29,532 nt of DNA from Oscillospiraceae bacterium (GCA_015064665.1 SVRU01000031.1:1-29532); one strand, 5' to 3'; shown: positions 14,550-22,258, counted from the stretch's first letter. The notes: generated by a model from the sequence alone, not told the origin. Numbers and translations: made by a program.

Positions 14550-15513
14550 TAGTTTCAAAAAAATCCTTAGTAAAATAAATATCACTTTTGCTGATTTTGA
14601 ATTCTTTTCCGTTAAGATAATCAAGCGCACATGCTTCACCTTTAAAGCTGAATTTCAGCTTATAGGAATACAAGGCCTGGTATTTATAGCCTTTTGCTCG
14701 GTCATCCTTGTTAATTCCATACTTTCCGTCGCCGACAAGCGGATGACCGATGAATGCCATATGCGCGCGTATTTGATGCGTTCGTCCGGTAAGGAGTTCA
14801 ACCTCTACAAGAGATAGGTTTTTCTTCGTGGCAATAACAGTATATTTTGTTATTATGTTTTTTGCATTTCTGGGTGGATTTTTATCATACACCTTGACGG
14901 TATTGATTTTTTCGTCTTTAAGAAGGAATCCTGTCAACGTGTCGGATTTTTTTGAAGGTATTCCGTGAATGGCGGCAAGATAAAATTTATTTATTTCACG
15001 GTTTTTGATTTTTTCGTTCATTATGCGAAGTGATTCCGCGTTTTTTGCAGCAATAACTATTCCGCCTGTGTTTCTGTCGATTCTGTTGCAAAGAGCAGGG
15101 GTAAAACTCTGTTCTTTTTCGGGCTCATATTCGCCCTTTTGCACAAGATATGCTATCAGATGTGTTATAAGAGTGTTGTTTTCCGAATGCTCGTCCTCGT
15201 GCACTGATATTCCGGGGCGCTTATTCAGAAGAATGATATTTTCATCTTCGTAAACTATATCAAGCTTCGGTGTGATTCTTGCTAAGGCTTCGCTTTTTGT
15301 TTTTTTCTTTTCGAAAACGTCATCCGGCAAAAAGCATTGAATCGTGTCCCCCTCGCAGAGAACAGTTCCGTTTTCCGCGCGCTTTCTGTTTACCTTTATT
15401 TTTTTAAGTCGGATAGCTTTATATAGAAGACTCATCGGTAAATCAAGAGATTTGGATATAAATTTATCAAGTCGCTGTCCGGCATCGTTCTTGTTTATTT
15501 TTAACTCTCGCAT
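14539..15513 (-). CDS. RluA-family rRNA/tRNA pseudouridine synthase
   Basis: The 324-residue protein begins with an S4 RNA-binding domain (MRELKINKNDAGQRLDKFIS through ~62). The RluA catalytic domain follows, with CNRIDRNTGGIVIAAK (~142-157); Asp146 is the catalytic aspartate. LTGRTHQIRAHMAFIGHPLVGDGKYG is the second hallmark. It isomerises uridine to pseudouridine in rRNA or tRNA; the exact site (RluC/RluD-type) cannot be told. The start is set at ATG 15513, with AAGGA 5 bases upstream and where family homology begins. The open frame to 15618 encodes an unrelated hydrophobic and basic stretch. Confidence 0.88.
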   Translation of the reverse strand: MRELKINKNDAGQRLDKFISKSLDLPMSLLYKAIRLKKIKVNRKRAENGTVLCEGDTIQCFLPDDVFEKKKTKSEALARITPKLDIVYEDENIILLNKRPGISVHEDEHSENNTLITHLIAYLVQKGEYEPEKEQSFTPALCNRIDRNTGGIVIAAKNAESLRIMNEKIKNREINKFYLAAIHGIPSKKSDTLTGFLLKDEKINTVKVYDKNPPRNAKNIITKYTVIATKKNLSLVEVELLTGRTHQIRAHMAFIGHPLVGDGKYGINKDDRAKGYKYQALYSYKLKFSFKGEACALDYLNGKEFKISKSDIYFTKDFFETKND

Positions 15514-15714
15514 ATTCGTCCTTAACTTTTTTATTAAGTAAATTATAACTCTTTTTCTTCTTTTTTTCAATAGCAGACAAGAAAATAAATTTAAAAGCCG
15601 AAAAATGTAAAAAAACAAAGATTTATTCTGTTGCGGTACTGCCTAATATATAAGGATATAATATTTTGAATTTAAAAATCGCCATAAAAAAGCACTCATA
15701 TTTGTTCGTTTTTT

Positions 15715-15756
15715 CAAAAAATAGATATATTTTTTTACAAAAAATAGATATATTTT
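15715..15756. repeat. Two 19-bp direct repeats upstream of a promoter
   Basis: CAAAAAATAGATATATTTT occurs at 15715-15733 and again at 15738-15756, a 23-bp period. The second copy ends just before the -35 box at 15760. The position suits an upstream activating element, but the AT-rich content means chance slippage is possible. Confidence 0.55.
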
Positions 15757-15759
15757 CTA

Positions 15760-15788
15760 TTGCATTGCGTATTGTTTTGTTATATAAT
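15760..15788 (+). promoter_or_regulatory. Promoter for the nucleotidyltransferase leader
   Basis: TTGCAT (15760-15765), 17 bp, TATAAT (15783-15788). The expected start near 15795 gives a leader of about 177 bases before the start codon at 15972. Confidence 0.6.
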
Positions 15789-15797
15789 CTATGTGAT

Positions 15798-15922
15798 GTT
15801 AATTTCACGAAAGGTGAAATTAACAGTGTTGCCTTGCGGCACCACACCGAAAATCTTAGGATTTTCGCACATGTCTTGAAATATAGTCGTTCGTGCTTGC
15901 TGGCAAGCCGACAGACACGAAC
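15798..15922 (+). other. Hairpin-rich leader or dispersed intergenic repeat
   Basis: Four consecutive hairpins fill this stretch. First, GTTAATTTCAC/GTGAAATTAAC (15798-15808 with 15814-15824). Second, GTGTTGCC with GGCACCACAC (15826-15833 with 15838-15847, two-base bulge). Third, CGAAAATC/GATTTTCG (15848-15855 with 15860-15867). Fourth, a compound stem in which GTTCGTG (15889-15895) pairs with CACGAAC (15916-15922) outside a GCTTG/CAAGC stem (15895-15899 with 15904-15908). An AT palindrome follows at about 15926-15942, then AAGGAGA. It may be a cis-acting RNA or a small interspersed repeat that carries a promoter. No match to a named riboswitch class is evident. Confidence 0.5.
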
Positions 15923-15971
15923 TTCGTATATTATAATATATGTAATATTAATATTTTTTAAGGAGAGTTTT

Positions 15972-16883
15972 ATGAAAAATCCAGAACTTGTAATAATGGC
16001 AGCAGGTATGGGCAGCCGTTACGGCGGTCTTAAACAGATTGACAAGATTGATGATGCCGGCCACATAATAATAGATTATTCTATTTTTGATGCAATACGC
16101 GCAGGATTCCGCACAATTACGTTTATTATCAAAAAAGAAATCGAAAAGGATTTTCGTGAGGTTATGGACCCTCATCTTGCTGGAAAGGATATTGAGGTCA
16201 AGTACGTATTTCAGGAGCTTGATAAGATTCCGCAAGGCTACAAGATTCCGGATGGACGCAAAAAGCCGTGGGGAACGGCTCATGCTCTTATGTGTTGCCT
16301 CGACTCGCTCGATGCACCGTTTGCTGTCATAAATGCAGACGATTATTACGGAGCACATGCCTTTGAGAAAATATATGAGTTTCTTAAGAACGCAAAAGAC
16401 GACGAAAAGTATCACTATGCAATGGTTGGATACCGTATAAAGAACACCGTAACCGAGCAGGGAACTGTTTCTCGCGGTGTTTGCGAGTCCGATTCAAACG
16501 GAATGCTCACTTCCATAGTTGAGCGCACCAAGGTCGGAACGAAGGACGGACGTGTTTACTATCTCGAGGACGGTGAAGAATACGATCTTGATCCCGATAC
16601 CCTCGTTTCAATGAACTTATGGGGATTAACTCCGTCATATCTTCGCGAGGTTAAGGAAAGATTTTCTGTATTTCTTGATAAAAATCTTCCAATCAATCCC
16701 GAAAAGTGCGAGTTTTTGCTTCCCACGGTAATATCCGAGCTTATAACCGAGGGCAAAGCCGACGTTCGTGTTTTTGATAACGTTGATAAATGGTACGGTG
16801 TTACCTATAAAGAAGATAAAGAGAGCGTTGTCAATGCTTTACGCGAATTGAAAAAACAGGGTGTATATCCAGAGAATTTTTAA
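15972..16883 (+). CDS. Sugar-phosphate nucleotidyltransferase
   Basis: A 303-residue protein with the NTP-transferase nucleotide-binding motif MAAGMGSRYGGLKQ (~9-22) and the metal-binding NADDYYG (~121-127). The segment KKPWGTAHAL (~98-106) corresponds to the nucleotide/sugar contact region. It would transfer a nucleotidyl group to a sugar 1-phosphate or phosphocholine-like substrate. Similar Clostridia proteins are annotated simply as nucleotidyltransferase, and a GalU-type UTP-glucose-1-phosphate activity is possible but not established. AAGGAGA sits 5 bases before ATG 15972. The open frame extends upstream to 15666, but that part runs through the hairpin leader and is unlikely to be coding. 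It is monocistronic. Confidence 0.8.
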   Translation: MKNPELVIMAAGMGSRYGGLKQIDKIDDAGHIIIDYSIFDAIRAGFRTITFIIKKEIEKDFREVMDPHLAGKDIEVKYVFQELDKIPQGYKIPDGRKKPWGTAHALMCCLDSLDAPFAVINADDYYGAHAFEKIYEFLKNAKDDEKYHYAMVGYRIKNTVTEQGTVSRGVCESDSNGMLTSIVERTKVGTKDGRVYYLEDGEEYDLDPDTLVSMNLWGLTPSYLREVKERFSVFLDKNLPINPEKCEFLLPTVISELITEGKADVRVFDNVDKWYGVTYKEDKESVVNALRELKKQGVYPENF

Positions 16884-16890
16884 CTGAAAA

Positions 16891-16942
16891 GGGCAGGTTC
16901 AAACAGATTTTTCTGTATTTGAACCTGCCCCGCTGCTTTATT
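16891..16942 (+). terminator. Terminator after the nucleotidyltransferase
   Basis: A perfect 13-bp stem, GGGCAGGTTCAAA (16891-16903) with TTTGAACCTGCCC (16918-16930), contains an inner CAG/CTG pair. The tail is only moderately T-rich. Confidence 0.75.
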
Positions 16943-17030
16943 GGCAATGGCAATATAAATGCGGCACGCCTAAAATAGTAAAAAATTGTGCTGCTTTCCG
17001 AAAATTTGCTCGCAAAGTCCGCGCTTTGCT

Positions 17031-17057
17031 TCTTTTCTTTTCTTTTCTTTTCTTTTC
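17031..17057. repeat. TCTTT pentanucleotide tract
   Basis: Five and a half copies of TCTTT lie in the gap (16943-17126) between two convergent genes. A weak GCAAAG/CTTTGC hairpin immediately before the tract could make it a second terminator tail. Nothing else is seen in this gap. Confidence 0.6.
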
Positions 17058-17126
17058 AAAAAACATCATTAAATTTTCGAATTTTTAGGGAAGAGCTTTT
17101 TTAAGTGGATGAATTTTTTACTATAT

Positions 17127-17765
17127 TTATTCAACCTGATCGTCTATCAGCTTCTGAACAGCTGCGGCAATAATTTTTGCCGTTTCTTCGATTCCAAAGG
17201 TTGAGGAATTTATCGCCATGTCGTAATTGTCGTATTTTCCCCATTTGTTTCCCGTATAGAAATTGTAGTAGGACGAACGGCGTTTATCTGTTTTGTTTAT
17301 AACGTCGATTACCTGAGAAGACTTTAATTCTGGATGACGCTGCTTAACGCGCTCTTGCCTGTGATCAAGATCTCCGTAAATGAAAATTCTGAAAAGATTA
17401 GGCTCTTCTCTTAATACGTAGTCAGCGCATCTGCCGATAATAACACAGCTTCCTTGGGAAGCATAATCCTTTATTGCCTCGGACTGAAGGATAAAGAGCT
17501 TGTCATTTATAGGCATTTTGTATCCGAAATGTATTGTTGTTCCCAAAAGGTTTGAGCCCATAGCAAGTGTGTAAAGAAGGCTGTTTGCCGCAGATTCATC
17601 GGCACTCTTTATAATGTCCTCTCCTAGCTCGCCCTTTGATGCGGCATCCTTGATAAGTTCTTTGTCAATAAGCGGGATATTCAGTATTTTTGCGATATTT
17701 TCGCCTATTTCGCGGCCTCCGCTTCCAAACTGACGTGCAATGGTAATGATAATCTTTTTTGCCAT
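17127..17765 (-). CDS. Cytidylate kinase-like protein (Cytidylate_kin2 family)
   Basis: The 212-residue protein begins MAKKIIITIARQFGSGGREIG, where RQFGSGGREIG (11-21) is the family's atypical P-loop. IPLIDKELI (~30-38) and GSCVIIGRCADYVLREEPNLFRIFIYG in the middle are further Cytidylate_kin2 signatures. Such proteins are common in Clostridia and are presumed NMP/CMP kinases or kinases of unknown substrate; they are distinct from canonical Cmk. The start ATG 17765 has AGGAG 8 bases upstream; codons further upstream to 17807 lack homology. It has its own promoter, divergent from the NAD(P)HX repair gene. Confidence 0.85.
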   Translation of the reverse strand: MAKKIIITIARQFGSGGREIGENIAKILNIPLIDKELIKDAASKGELGEDIIKSADESAANSLLYTLAMGSNLLGTTIHFGYKMPINDKLFILQSEAIKDYASQGSCVIIGRCADYVLREEPNLFRIFIYGDLDHRQERVKQRHPELKSSQVIDVINKTDKRRSSYYNFYTGNKWGKYDNYDMAINSSTFGIEETAKIIAAAVQKLIDDQVE

Positions 17766-17798
17766 GTTTTGAACTCCTATCGTTGTCTTTCTACCTCT

Positions 17799-17827
17799 AT
17801 TATACAAAAACTTATAGGATTTGTAAA
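17799..17827 (-). promoter_or_regulatory. Sigma-A promoter for the cytidylate kinase-like gene
   Basis: On the minus strand TTTACA (complement of 17822-17827), 17 bp, TATAAT (complement of 17799-17804). Confidence 0.8.
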
Positions 17828-17856
17828 GAGTTTTTCTATATTTTCACTATAAAATA

Positions 17857-17885
17857 TTGAAAATGCTCATAAAATATGATAAAAT
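17857..17885 (+). promoter_or_regulatory. Sigma-A promoter for the NAD(P)HX repair gene
   Basis: TTGAAA (17857-17862), 17 bp, TAAAAT (17880-17885), 30 bases before ATG 17915. Confidence 0.7.
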
Positions 17886-17914
17886 TAATGAAAAAATTTA
17901 ACGGAGTAAATCAG

Positions 17915-19465
17915 ATGAAGCTAGCAAGATCGGCAATGATATCAAAAATAGATACGTATTCTAAGGAAGAGCTTGGAATACCGATAAAGAGTCTAATGGA
18001 AAAAAGTGGAACAGCTGTAGCCAACGTGATTAAAGAGCGCGCGCCGAAAGGCAAATACATAGTTATTCTGGCTGGAAAAGGAAATAACGGCGGCGATGGA
18101 TATGCGGCGGCTGTTCAAATTATGGATGAATATCACGTAACGGTATATAACATTTTTGACGGTGGACAGAAAAGTCAGGAGGGAAGGGAGTTTCTTGAAG
18201 AATTCCGCTCTCGCGGCGGTAAAATACTGAACTTTGAGCCAACGGAAGAAATACTTTCTCATATTAAAAATGCGGGTTGTATAGTTGATGCCGTTTTTGG
18301 CACGGGATTTCACGGGGAAATGCCGGAGAGCATACGTCCGCTTGCCATAACTATAAGGGAGTCTGTCGAGGCGGAAAAGATTGCTATTGACGTTCCTCTC
18401 GGTATAAACGCCGACAACGGAACGGTGAGTGACTTTGCGATATCCGTCGGCGCAACGGTTGAACTGTCGTATATTAAACCCGGAATAATCTCCTATCCTG
18501 CGCGCTCTTACGTGGGCAAGGTTATATATGACGATCTCGGACTTCCAAAGGAGGAAATTGAAAAGTTTTTTCCGTTTAAGTATCATATGATAGATTCACG
18601 TTGGGCTTCAAGAAATCTCCCCGTTCGCGAAAGCAATTCGAATAAGGGGACGTTTGGAAAACTTCTTATGATAACCGGAAGCAAAAAATATCGCGGAGCG
18701 GCGCATCTGTCGCTTGAAGCAGCGCTTCGCGGCGGTGTGGGACTTGTTAACTTTCTTGGTACGCACGAGCTCGTTTCGGAGCTGTCGCAGAAATATCCCG
18801 AGGCCGTTTATACCGAAGTCAAGGACTTGTGCGATTTTGACGGCGATGATATCCAAAGAGTTGTTAAAATGTCGGCGTCATGCACGGCAACGCTTATCGG
18901 CTCGGGCTCTGATAACACAGACGGACTTTTAAGGCTGACGCTTGCATTGCTTGATTCCGAAGGCGGCACGCTTATTCTTGACGCCGACGCGATAAATTCA
19001 CTTGCGTCGATTGGCAAAGACGGCATAAAAGCTATTAAAAATTCAAAAAGAGAGGTTGTTATAACTCCTCATCCGCTTGAGTTTGCGCGTCTTTACGGCA
19101 CTGAGGTTGCGCTTGTTCAACAGCACCGTCTTGAAAGCGCGGAAGGCTTTGCAATGGAGAACTCCTGTATAGTTGTATTGAAGGGCGCCGGAACGATAAT
19201 TACGGACGGCGGCGAAGTTTATATAAATTCGGCAGGCACGTCGGCTTTGGCAAAGGCGGGAAGCGGTGACGTGCTCGCAGGATTCCTTGCAGCTCTTGTC
19301 GCGCAAATGAAGGGCTCTGTGAGAAATGCGGCGGCACTTGCCGTGTATTATCACGCGCTCGCAGGCGAAAGTCTGGCAGAGGAGTACTCCTCTTACGGAG
19401 TGACTCCCTCTGATATTCCGTGCGAGATAGCAAGACAGCTTGCAAAAACGCACAGAAAACAGTAA
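17915..19465 (+). CDS. nnr: Bifunctional NAD(P)H-hydrate epimerase / ADP-dependent dehydratase
   Basis: A 516-residue fusion. The N-terminal YjeF_N epimerase domain has LAGKGNNGGDGYAAA (~52-66) and AIDVPLGINADNG (~157-169). The C-terminal ribokinase-like dehydratase begins at NKGTFGKLLMITGS (~243-256). It contains LIGSGSDNTDG, VVITPHPLEFARL and AKAGSGDVLAGFLAAL, with Asp452 as the expected catalytic base. The enzyme repairs hydrated NADH and NADPH. The start is set at ATG 17915 because ACGGAG lies 8 bases upstream and family homology starts there; an in-frame ATG at 17876 overlaps the -10 region. It is monocistronic. Confidence 0.92.
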   Translation: MKLARSAMISKIDTYSKEELGIPIKSLMEKSGTAVANVIKERAPKGKYIVILAGKGNNGGDGYAAAVQIMDEYHVTVYNIFDGGQKSQEGREFLEEFRSRGGKILNFEPTEEILSHIKNAGCIVDAVFGTGFHGEMPESIRPLAITIRESVEAEKIAIDVPLGINADNGTVSDFAISVGATVELSYIKPGIISYPARSYVGKVIYDDLGLPKEEIEKFFPFKYHMIDSRWASRNLPVRESNSNKGTFGKLLMITGSKKYRGAAHLSLEAALRGGVGLVNFLGTHELVSELSQKYPEAVYTEVKDLCDFDGDDIQRVVKMSASCTATLIGSGSDNTDGLLRLTLALLDSEGGTLILDADAINSLASIGKDGIKAIKNSKREVVITPHPLEFARLYGTEVALVQQHRLESAEGFAMENSCIVVLKGAGTIITDGGEVYINSAGTSALAKAGSGDVLAGFLAALVAQMKGSVRNAAALAVYYHALAGESLAEEYSSYGVTPSDIPCEIARQLAKTHRKQ

Positions 19466-19634
19466 GGAAAAATTCTTGCTTACAGATTTTTCGGTTTTTA
19501 AAGTAAAAGTGGTAAGTTCTTAACAAAGAACACCGTTTTAGGTGAAAGAACGCAAAAAAATGAGAAATGGGGACGCAGTTGCCCATAAAACCTCTCGGTT
19601 GCTTGCTTTTGTTTGAAACGGAGTGTAATCGGCT
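19466..19634. other. Intergenic region, no gene recognised
   Basis: The gap before the band-7 gene is 293 bases. It holds a small hairpin (GTTCTT/AAGAAC, 19516-19531) and otherwise no terminator or conserved frame. The texture differs from a typical promoter region, so a short dispersed repeat is possible. Confidence 0.4.
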
Positions 19635-19663
19635 TTGACAAAATAAAGAAAAAATGGCATAAT
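19635..19663 (+). promoter_or_regulatory. Sigma-A promoter for the band-7 gene
   Basis: TTGACA (19635-19640), 17 bp, CATAAT (19658-19663). A hairpin CAGGATG/CATCCTG (19669-19689) begins at the predicted transcript start and could protect the 5' end. Confidence 0.75.
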
Positions 19664-19758
19664 ATATACAGGATGAGGAACACATCCTGAAACCGAGGCG
19701 GAAATATATTAAAACATTGTTACCGCTTCAGACCTAATATTAAATTTTGGAGGGAAAT

Positions 19759-20826
19759 ATGGCTATAAGTTTAATTTTAAGCACGGTATTTGTTGTTCTT
19801 CTTTTGGTAGGCGCGGCTCTCGTGGCGTGGCAGCTTCATAAAAGCAAATATAAGAAGGTTGATATTTTGGGTGCGATAATCGTCGCCGTGGCTGTTATTT
19901 GTCTTGCTCTGATACCGAAAAGCTTTCATACGGTTGAAGCGGGCGAAATTGCCGTCGTAAAGCACCTTGGCGAAGCAAGAAACGTTCGCACCGCGGGTAC
20001 ATACTTCGATTTCTGGATTACCGAAAAGTACGAGATTTACGATGCAAAGGTTCAGAATATGGATATTCAGACTCAGGCTTATTCCAAGGATGCTCAGACG
20101 ATGACTATTGCCATGAACGTGCAGTACAAGATTGACGAGTCTAAGGTTGTCGACATTGCAAATCAATACGGGACCATTGATCTACTGGCAAGCCGTATAG
20201 AGTCTATCGCTATCGAAAAGGCAAAGGCGACTCTATCCTCGTATTCTGCTATGAATATCATCGAGACCCGCTCTTCTATATCACCGCTCGTTGAGGAAAC
20301 GATAAAGAATGCCGTAAACAAGGAATACTGCGTGAATATAGTTGCCGTCGTTCTTACAAATATTGATTTCTCAGATGCTTTTGAGAAAACGGTAGAGGAT
20401 AAAATGATTGCAGAGCAGGAAAAGCTTAAAGCGGAATACGAAAAGGAGACTGCAATCGTAAACGCCGAGAAGGAGCTTGAGGTTGCTAAGCTTGAGGCGC
20501 AGGCGAAGCTTGAGAAAGCAAAGGCCGACGCAGAGGCGCAGATAGCGGTTGCAAAAGCAGAGGCTCAAGCCGTAAAGCTTAAGTCAATAGAGGTTGCGCG
20601 CGCTCTCGGTTTTGCGATAAATCAGACGGAAATTACCGATGACGAAGGCGTTGTTACCTCAGTCGAATATGAAATTAATTTTGACGGCAAAACTGCCGAG
20701 GAGATACAGCTCATTACCGAATACCTCAAGTACATAGAATATCTTGCTAAGTGGAACGGTGAGCTTCCGGGTGTCGTTGCAGGCGAATCCGCCTCAATAA
20801 TGATTCCAATAGATCCCACGAATTAG
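19759..20826 (+). CDS. SPFH/band-7 (prohibitin-like) membrane protein
   Basis: The 355-residue protein has two N-terminal membrane segments (~3-24 and ~36-53). A band-7 domain follows (TVEAGEIAVVKHLGEARNV through EKTVEDKMIAEQEK, ~58-210). Next comes a long Ala/Glu/Lys coiled coil (~210-280, with KLEKAKADAEAQIAVAKAEA) and a ~70-residue C-terminal acidic region. Such proteins oligomerise in membrane microdomains or regulate membrane proteases. The double TM start is different from single-TM HflK/prohibitin. ATG 19759 has GGAGGG 4 bases upstream; the TTG at 19747 lies before the ribosome site and is rejected. No NfeD partner is adjacent. Confidence 0.88.
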   Translation: MAISLILSTVFVVLLLVGAALVAWQLHKSKYKKVDILGAIIVAVAVICLALIPKSFHTVEAGEIAVVKHLGEARNVRTAGTYFDFWITEKYEIYDAKVQNMDIQTQAYSKDAQTMTIAMNVQYKIDESKVVDIANQYGTIDLLASRIESIAIEKAKATLSSYSAMNIIETRSSISPLVEETIKNAVNKEYCVNIVAVVLTNIDFSDAFEKTVEDKMIAEQEKLKAEYEKETAIVNAEKELEVAKLEAQAKLEKAKADAEAQIAVAKAEAQAVKLKSIEVARALGFAINQTEITDDEGVVTSVEYEINFDGKTAEEIQLITEYLKYIEYLAKWNGELPGVVAGESASIMIPIDPTN

Positions 20827-20900
20827 TATGCCTGCATATTAATTCAGATTCAGCAAAAAACAAAACCGGGCTGTCTTATCCGACAACCCAAAAAAGTCCG

Positions 20901-20935
20901 AAAATCCGCCGTGACGGCGGATTTTCTTTGCTTTA
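20901..20935 (+). terminator. Terminator after the band-7 gene
   Basis: AAAATCCGCCG (20901-20911) pairs with CGGCGGATTTT (20915-20925) and is followed by a T-rich tail. A weaker GGG-TGTC / GACA-CCC hairpin precedes it near 20868-20889. Confidence 0.85.
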
Positions 20936-20960
20936 CAGAGATTTTTCTCTTATTTGTAAA

Positions 20961-20978
20961 ATTTTACCTCGGTAAAAT
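20961..20978. promoter_or_regulatory. AT-rich palindrome upstream of the Rhs remnants
   Basis: ATTTTACC-TC-GGTAAAAT is a perfect inverted repeat. A second dyad (CAACA/TGTTG) follows near 20982-20996. It lies 67 bases before a promoter-like pair and may be an old operator. Confidence 0.35.
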
Positions 20979-21044
20979 AAACAACATAATTTGTTGAATA
21001 TATACGAAATTGCGTTTGTATGAAAAGGAATACAGAAAAACCGC

Positions 21045-21073
21045 TTTACAACTTGTTTGAATTTTGGTAAAAT
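21045..21073 (+). promoter_or_regulatory. Promoter-like pair before the Rhs remnant
   Basis: TTTACA (21045-21050), 17 bp, TAAAAT (21068-21073). It could still drive the downstream immunity-like genes. Confidence 0.5.
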
Positions 21074-21104
21074 TAAGATAGGAAAATAATAGCTTAATAA
21101 CGTC

Positions 21105-21391
21105 ATAAACACCCCGTCAAGATACAGGGGCTATTACTACGACGCTGACCTTGGACTTTAATATCTCAATATGAGATATTGTGATTCAAATACGGGTAGG
21201 TTTATTGGCGCTGACGACGTTGGATATCTCGGCGCAAACGGAGATTTGAACAGCTATAACCTGTATGCTTATTGCAGTAATGATCCGATGAAGCTTTTAA
21301 TGGAAGCGTTGATGCCACAAGTTATATTAACAATGCGATTGCTACAGGCACTATAGGACTTGCGGCTGGTTATTTTGTTCCTTCGATATAA
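21105..21391 (+). pseudogene. Rhs core fragment with nonsense codon and frameshift
   Basis: In frame 3 the sequence reads RYRGYYYDADLGL, a TAA stop (21159-21161) and YLNMRYCDSNTGRFIGADD, then YLGANGDLNSYNLYAYCSNDP. This is the Rhs-associated core (RYRGYYYD..TGLYYL..RYYDP..GRFI), where the TAA replaces the expected Tyr codon. After about 21295 the coding sense continues in another frame as FNGSVDATSYINNAIATG and ends at 21389-21391. One missing T in the run near 21295-21298 would restore it. The frame thus carries at least two inactivating changes, and everything N-terminal of the core is absent. The tail after the core would be the start of a variable toxin region. It is immediately upstream of an immunity-like gene. 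Confidence 0.8.
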
Positions 21392-21442
21392 TCAAATAGT
21401 TAAATGGATTGTTCGCAAGTTGTTCTATGGTAGGTGATTTGG

Positions 21443-21868
21443 ATGAAAAAATTTTTTTACGAATTAAACTTCCGATATACTGATTATAACAATGATAATC
21501 ATTATTTCCTTATCGGTTATTTTTCAAGCATGACGAACGCCAAGCAAGCTATTGAAAAAGTCAGATACAAACAAGGTTTTAAAGATTTTGAAGGAATTTT
21601 TGAGATTGAAAAATTTGGGGTAAACTTCGACAAAAAAACAACTGAAAGCGAAGAAATTATTTTATACGAACTCTCACATGAATACTTAGATTCTAAAGGT
21701 TACGATAATTTTACGGTTTTTGGATTATATTCTTCTCTTGAAGAGGCTCAAAAAATACAATTAAAAAAATCCAAACAAAAACCATATATTAATTACCCAG
21801 ATTGTTTTTTGATTGCTGAATGTAAGATTGATTTATGCGGATGGACAGAAGGATTTTCGACATGGTAA
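21443..21868 (+). CDS. Putative immunity protein with two DUF7336-like repeats
   Basis: A 141-residue soluble protein built of two related halves. The first has YELNFRYTD, HYFLIGYFSSMTNAKQAIEK and GFKDFEGIFEIEKFGV. The second has LYELSHEYLD, FTVFGLYSSLEEAQKIQLKK and YPDCFLIAECKID ending in WTEGF. The pattern (YxLxHxY, GxYSSxxxAxxAI, FxIxxxxxDxxxWxEGF) resembles DUF7336, a small family often found beside Rhs/polymorphic toxins. The ATG at 21443 has TAGGTGA 6 bases upstream and is preferred to GTG 21434. It directly follows a dead Rhs/toxin tail, so an immunity role is inferred from place rather than shown. Confidence 0.65.
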   Translation: MKKFFYELNFRYTDYNNDNHYFLIGYFSSMTNAKQAIEKVRYKQGFKDFEGIFEIEKFGVNFDKKTTESEEIILYELSHEYLDSKGYDNFTVFGLYSSLEEAQKIQLKKSKQKPYINYPDCFLIAECKIDLCGWTEGFSTW

Positions 21869-21992
21869 ACCTAAAGGGCCACATTGGGATTACAATGATT
21901 CATTTGGGATAAAATGGGCGGTAACAAAAGAATATGGAAGAACCGTAATCAGATATTGGAAAAACAATAAAATTTTAATCGAAATTTTTTAA
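21852..21992 (+). pseudogene. Polymorphic toxin C-terminal tail fragment
   Basis: In the frame of 21852 the sequence reads DFRHGKPKGPHWDYNDSFG and continues to IRYWKNNKILIEIF before TAA 21990-21992. The HGKPxGPHxDY pattern is typical of the very end of Rhs-delivered toxin domains. The fragment overlaps the end of the preceding immunity-like gene in another frame, has no start of its own, and is followed 20 bases later by another immunity-like gene. It is a leftover of a lost toxin. Confidence 0.6.
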
Positions 21993-22012
21993 AAACTAGG
22001 GGAATAAAGTTT

Positions 22013-22258
22013 ATGGATGATTGGAGATTAAATGGCCAAGAGGATTATTTGTTTGGAATAACGCTAACAAGAAAAAAATTTGAATCATGCGGATATTATG
22101 ATCATGCCCACTGCGATTTTTGTTGGGCTAAGATCAGTGATTGTTGCGAGGGTGCTCTAGAATTTGGATATTGCTCTTCGGGCGAGACACACTGGATATG
22201 TGAAACATGTTACAAAGACTTTAAAGATTTGTTTAAATTTAAATTGAGTGAAACATAA
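22013..22258 (+). CDS. Small Cys-rich protein, putative Rhs immunity
   Basis: An 81-residue protein starting MDDWRLNGQEDYLFGITL. It contains HCDFCWAKISD and HWICETCYKDFKDLF, two CxxC pairs (with extra cysteines between) that could bind zinc. Proteins of this WRLNGQE...C.FCW...YHWIC..C.DF pattern are recurrent small hypothetical genes at Rhs and polymorphic-toxin loci in Firmicutes. An AGGGG ribosome site precedes ATG 22013. It follows the toxin-tail fragment ending at 21992, which fits toxin-then-immunity order. Function is unproven. Confidence 0.65.
   Translation: MDDWRLNGQEDYLFGITLTRKKFESCGYYDHAHCDFCWAKISDCCEGALEFGYCSSGETHWICETCYKDFKDLFKFKLSET

Noticed and set aside
15514..15618. N-terminal hydrophobic and basic extension of the RluA-type protein
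   Set aside because: The S4 domain begins at ATG 15513, which has its own AAGGA site; the extension has no match to the family and no ribosome site.
15666..15971. A 102-codon upstream extension of the nucleotidyltransferase frame
   Set aside because: It runs through the promoter and hairpin leader, is rich in Lys/Phe/Ile with no family match, and a good ribosome site sits 5 bases before ATG 15972 where homology starts.
17031..17057. TCTTT repeat as a phase-variation switch
   Set aside because: It lies between two convergent gene ends, not in a promoter or coding frame, so length change would not switch expression.
19200..19685. 161-codon minus-strand frame over the end of the NAD(P)HX gene and its downstream gap
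   Set aside because: Most of it is antisense to a well-supported gene, it is Cys/Phe/Arg-rich without domain signs, and it has no ribosome site.
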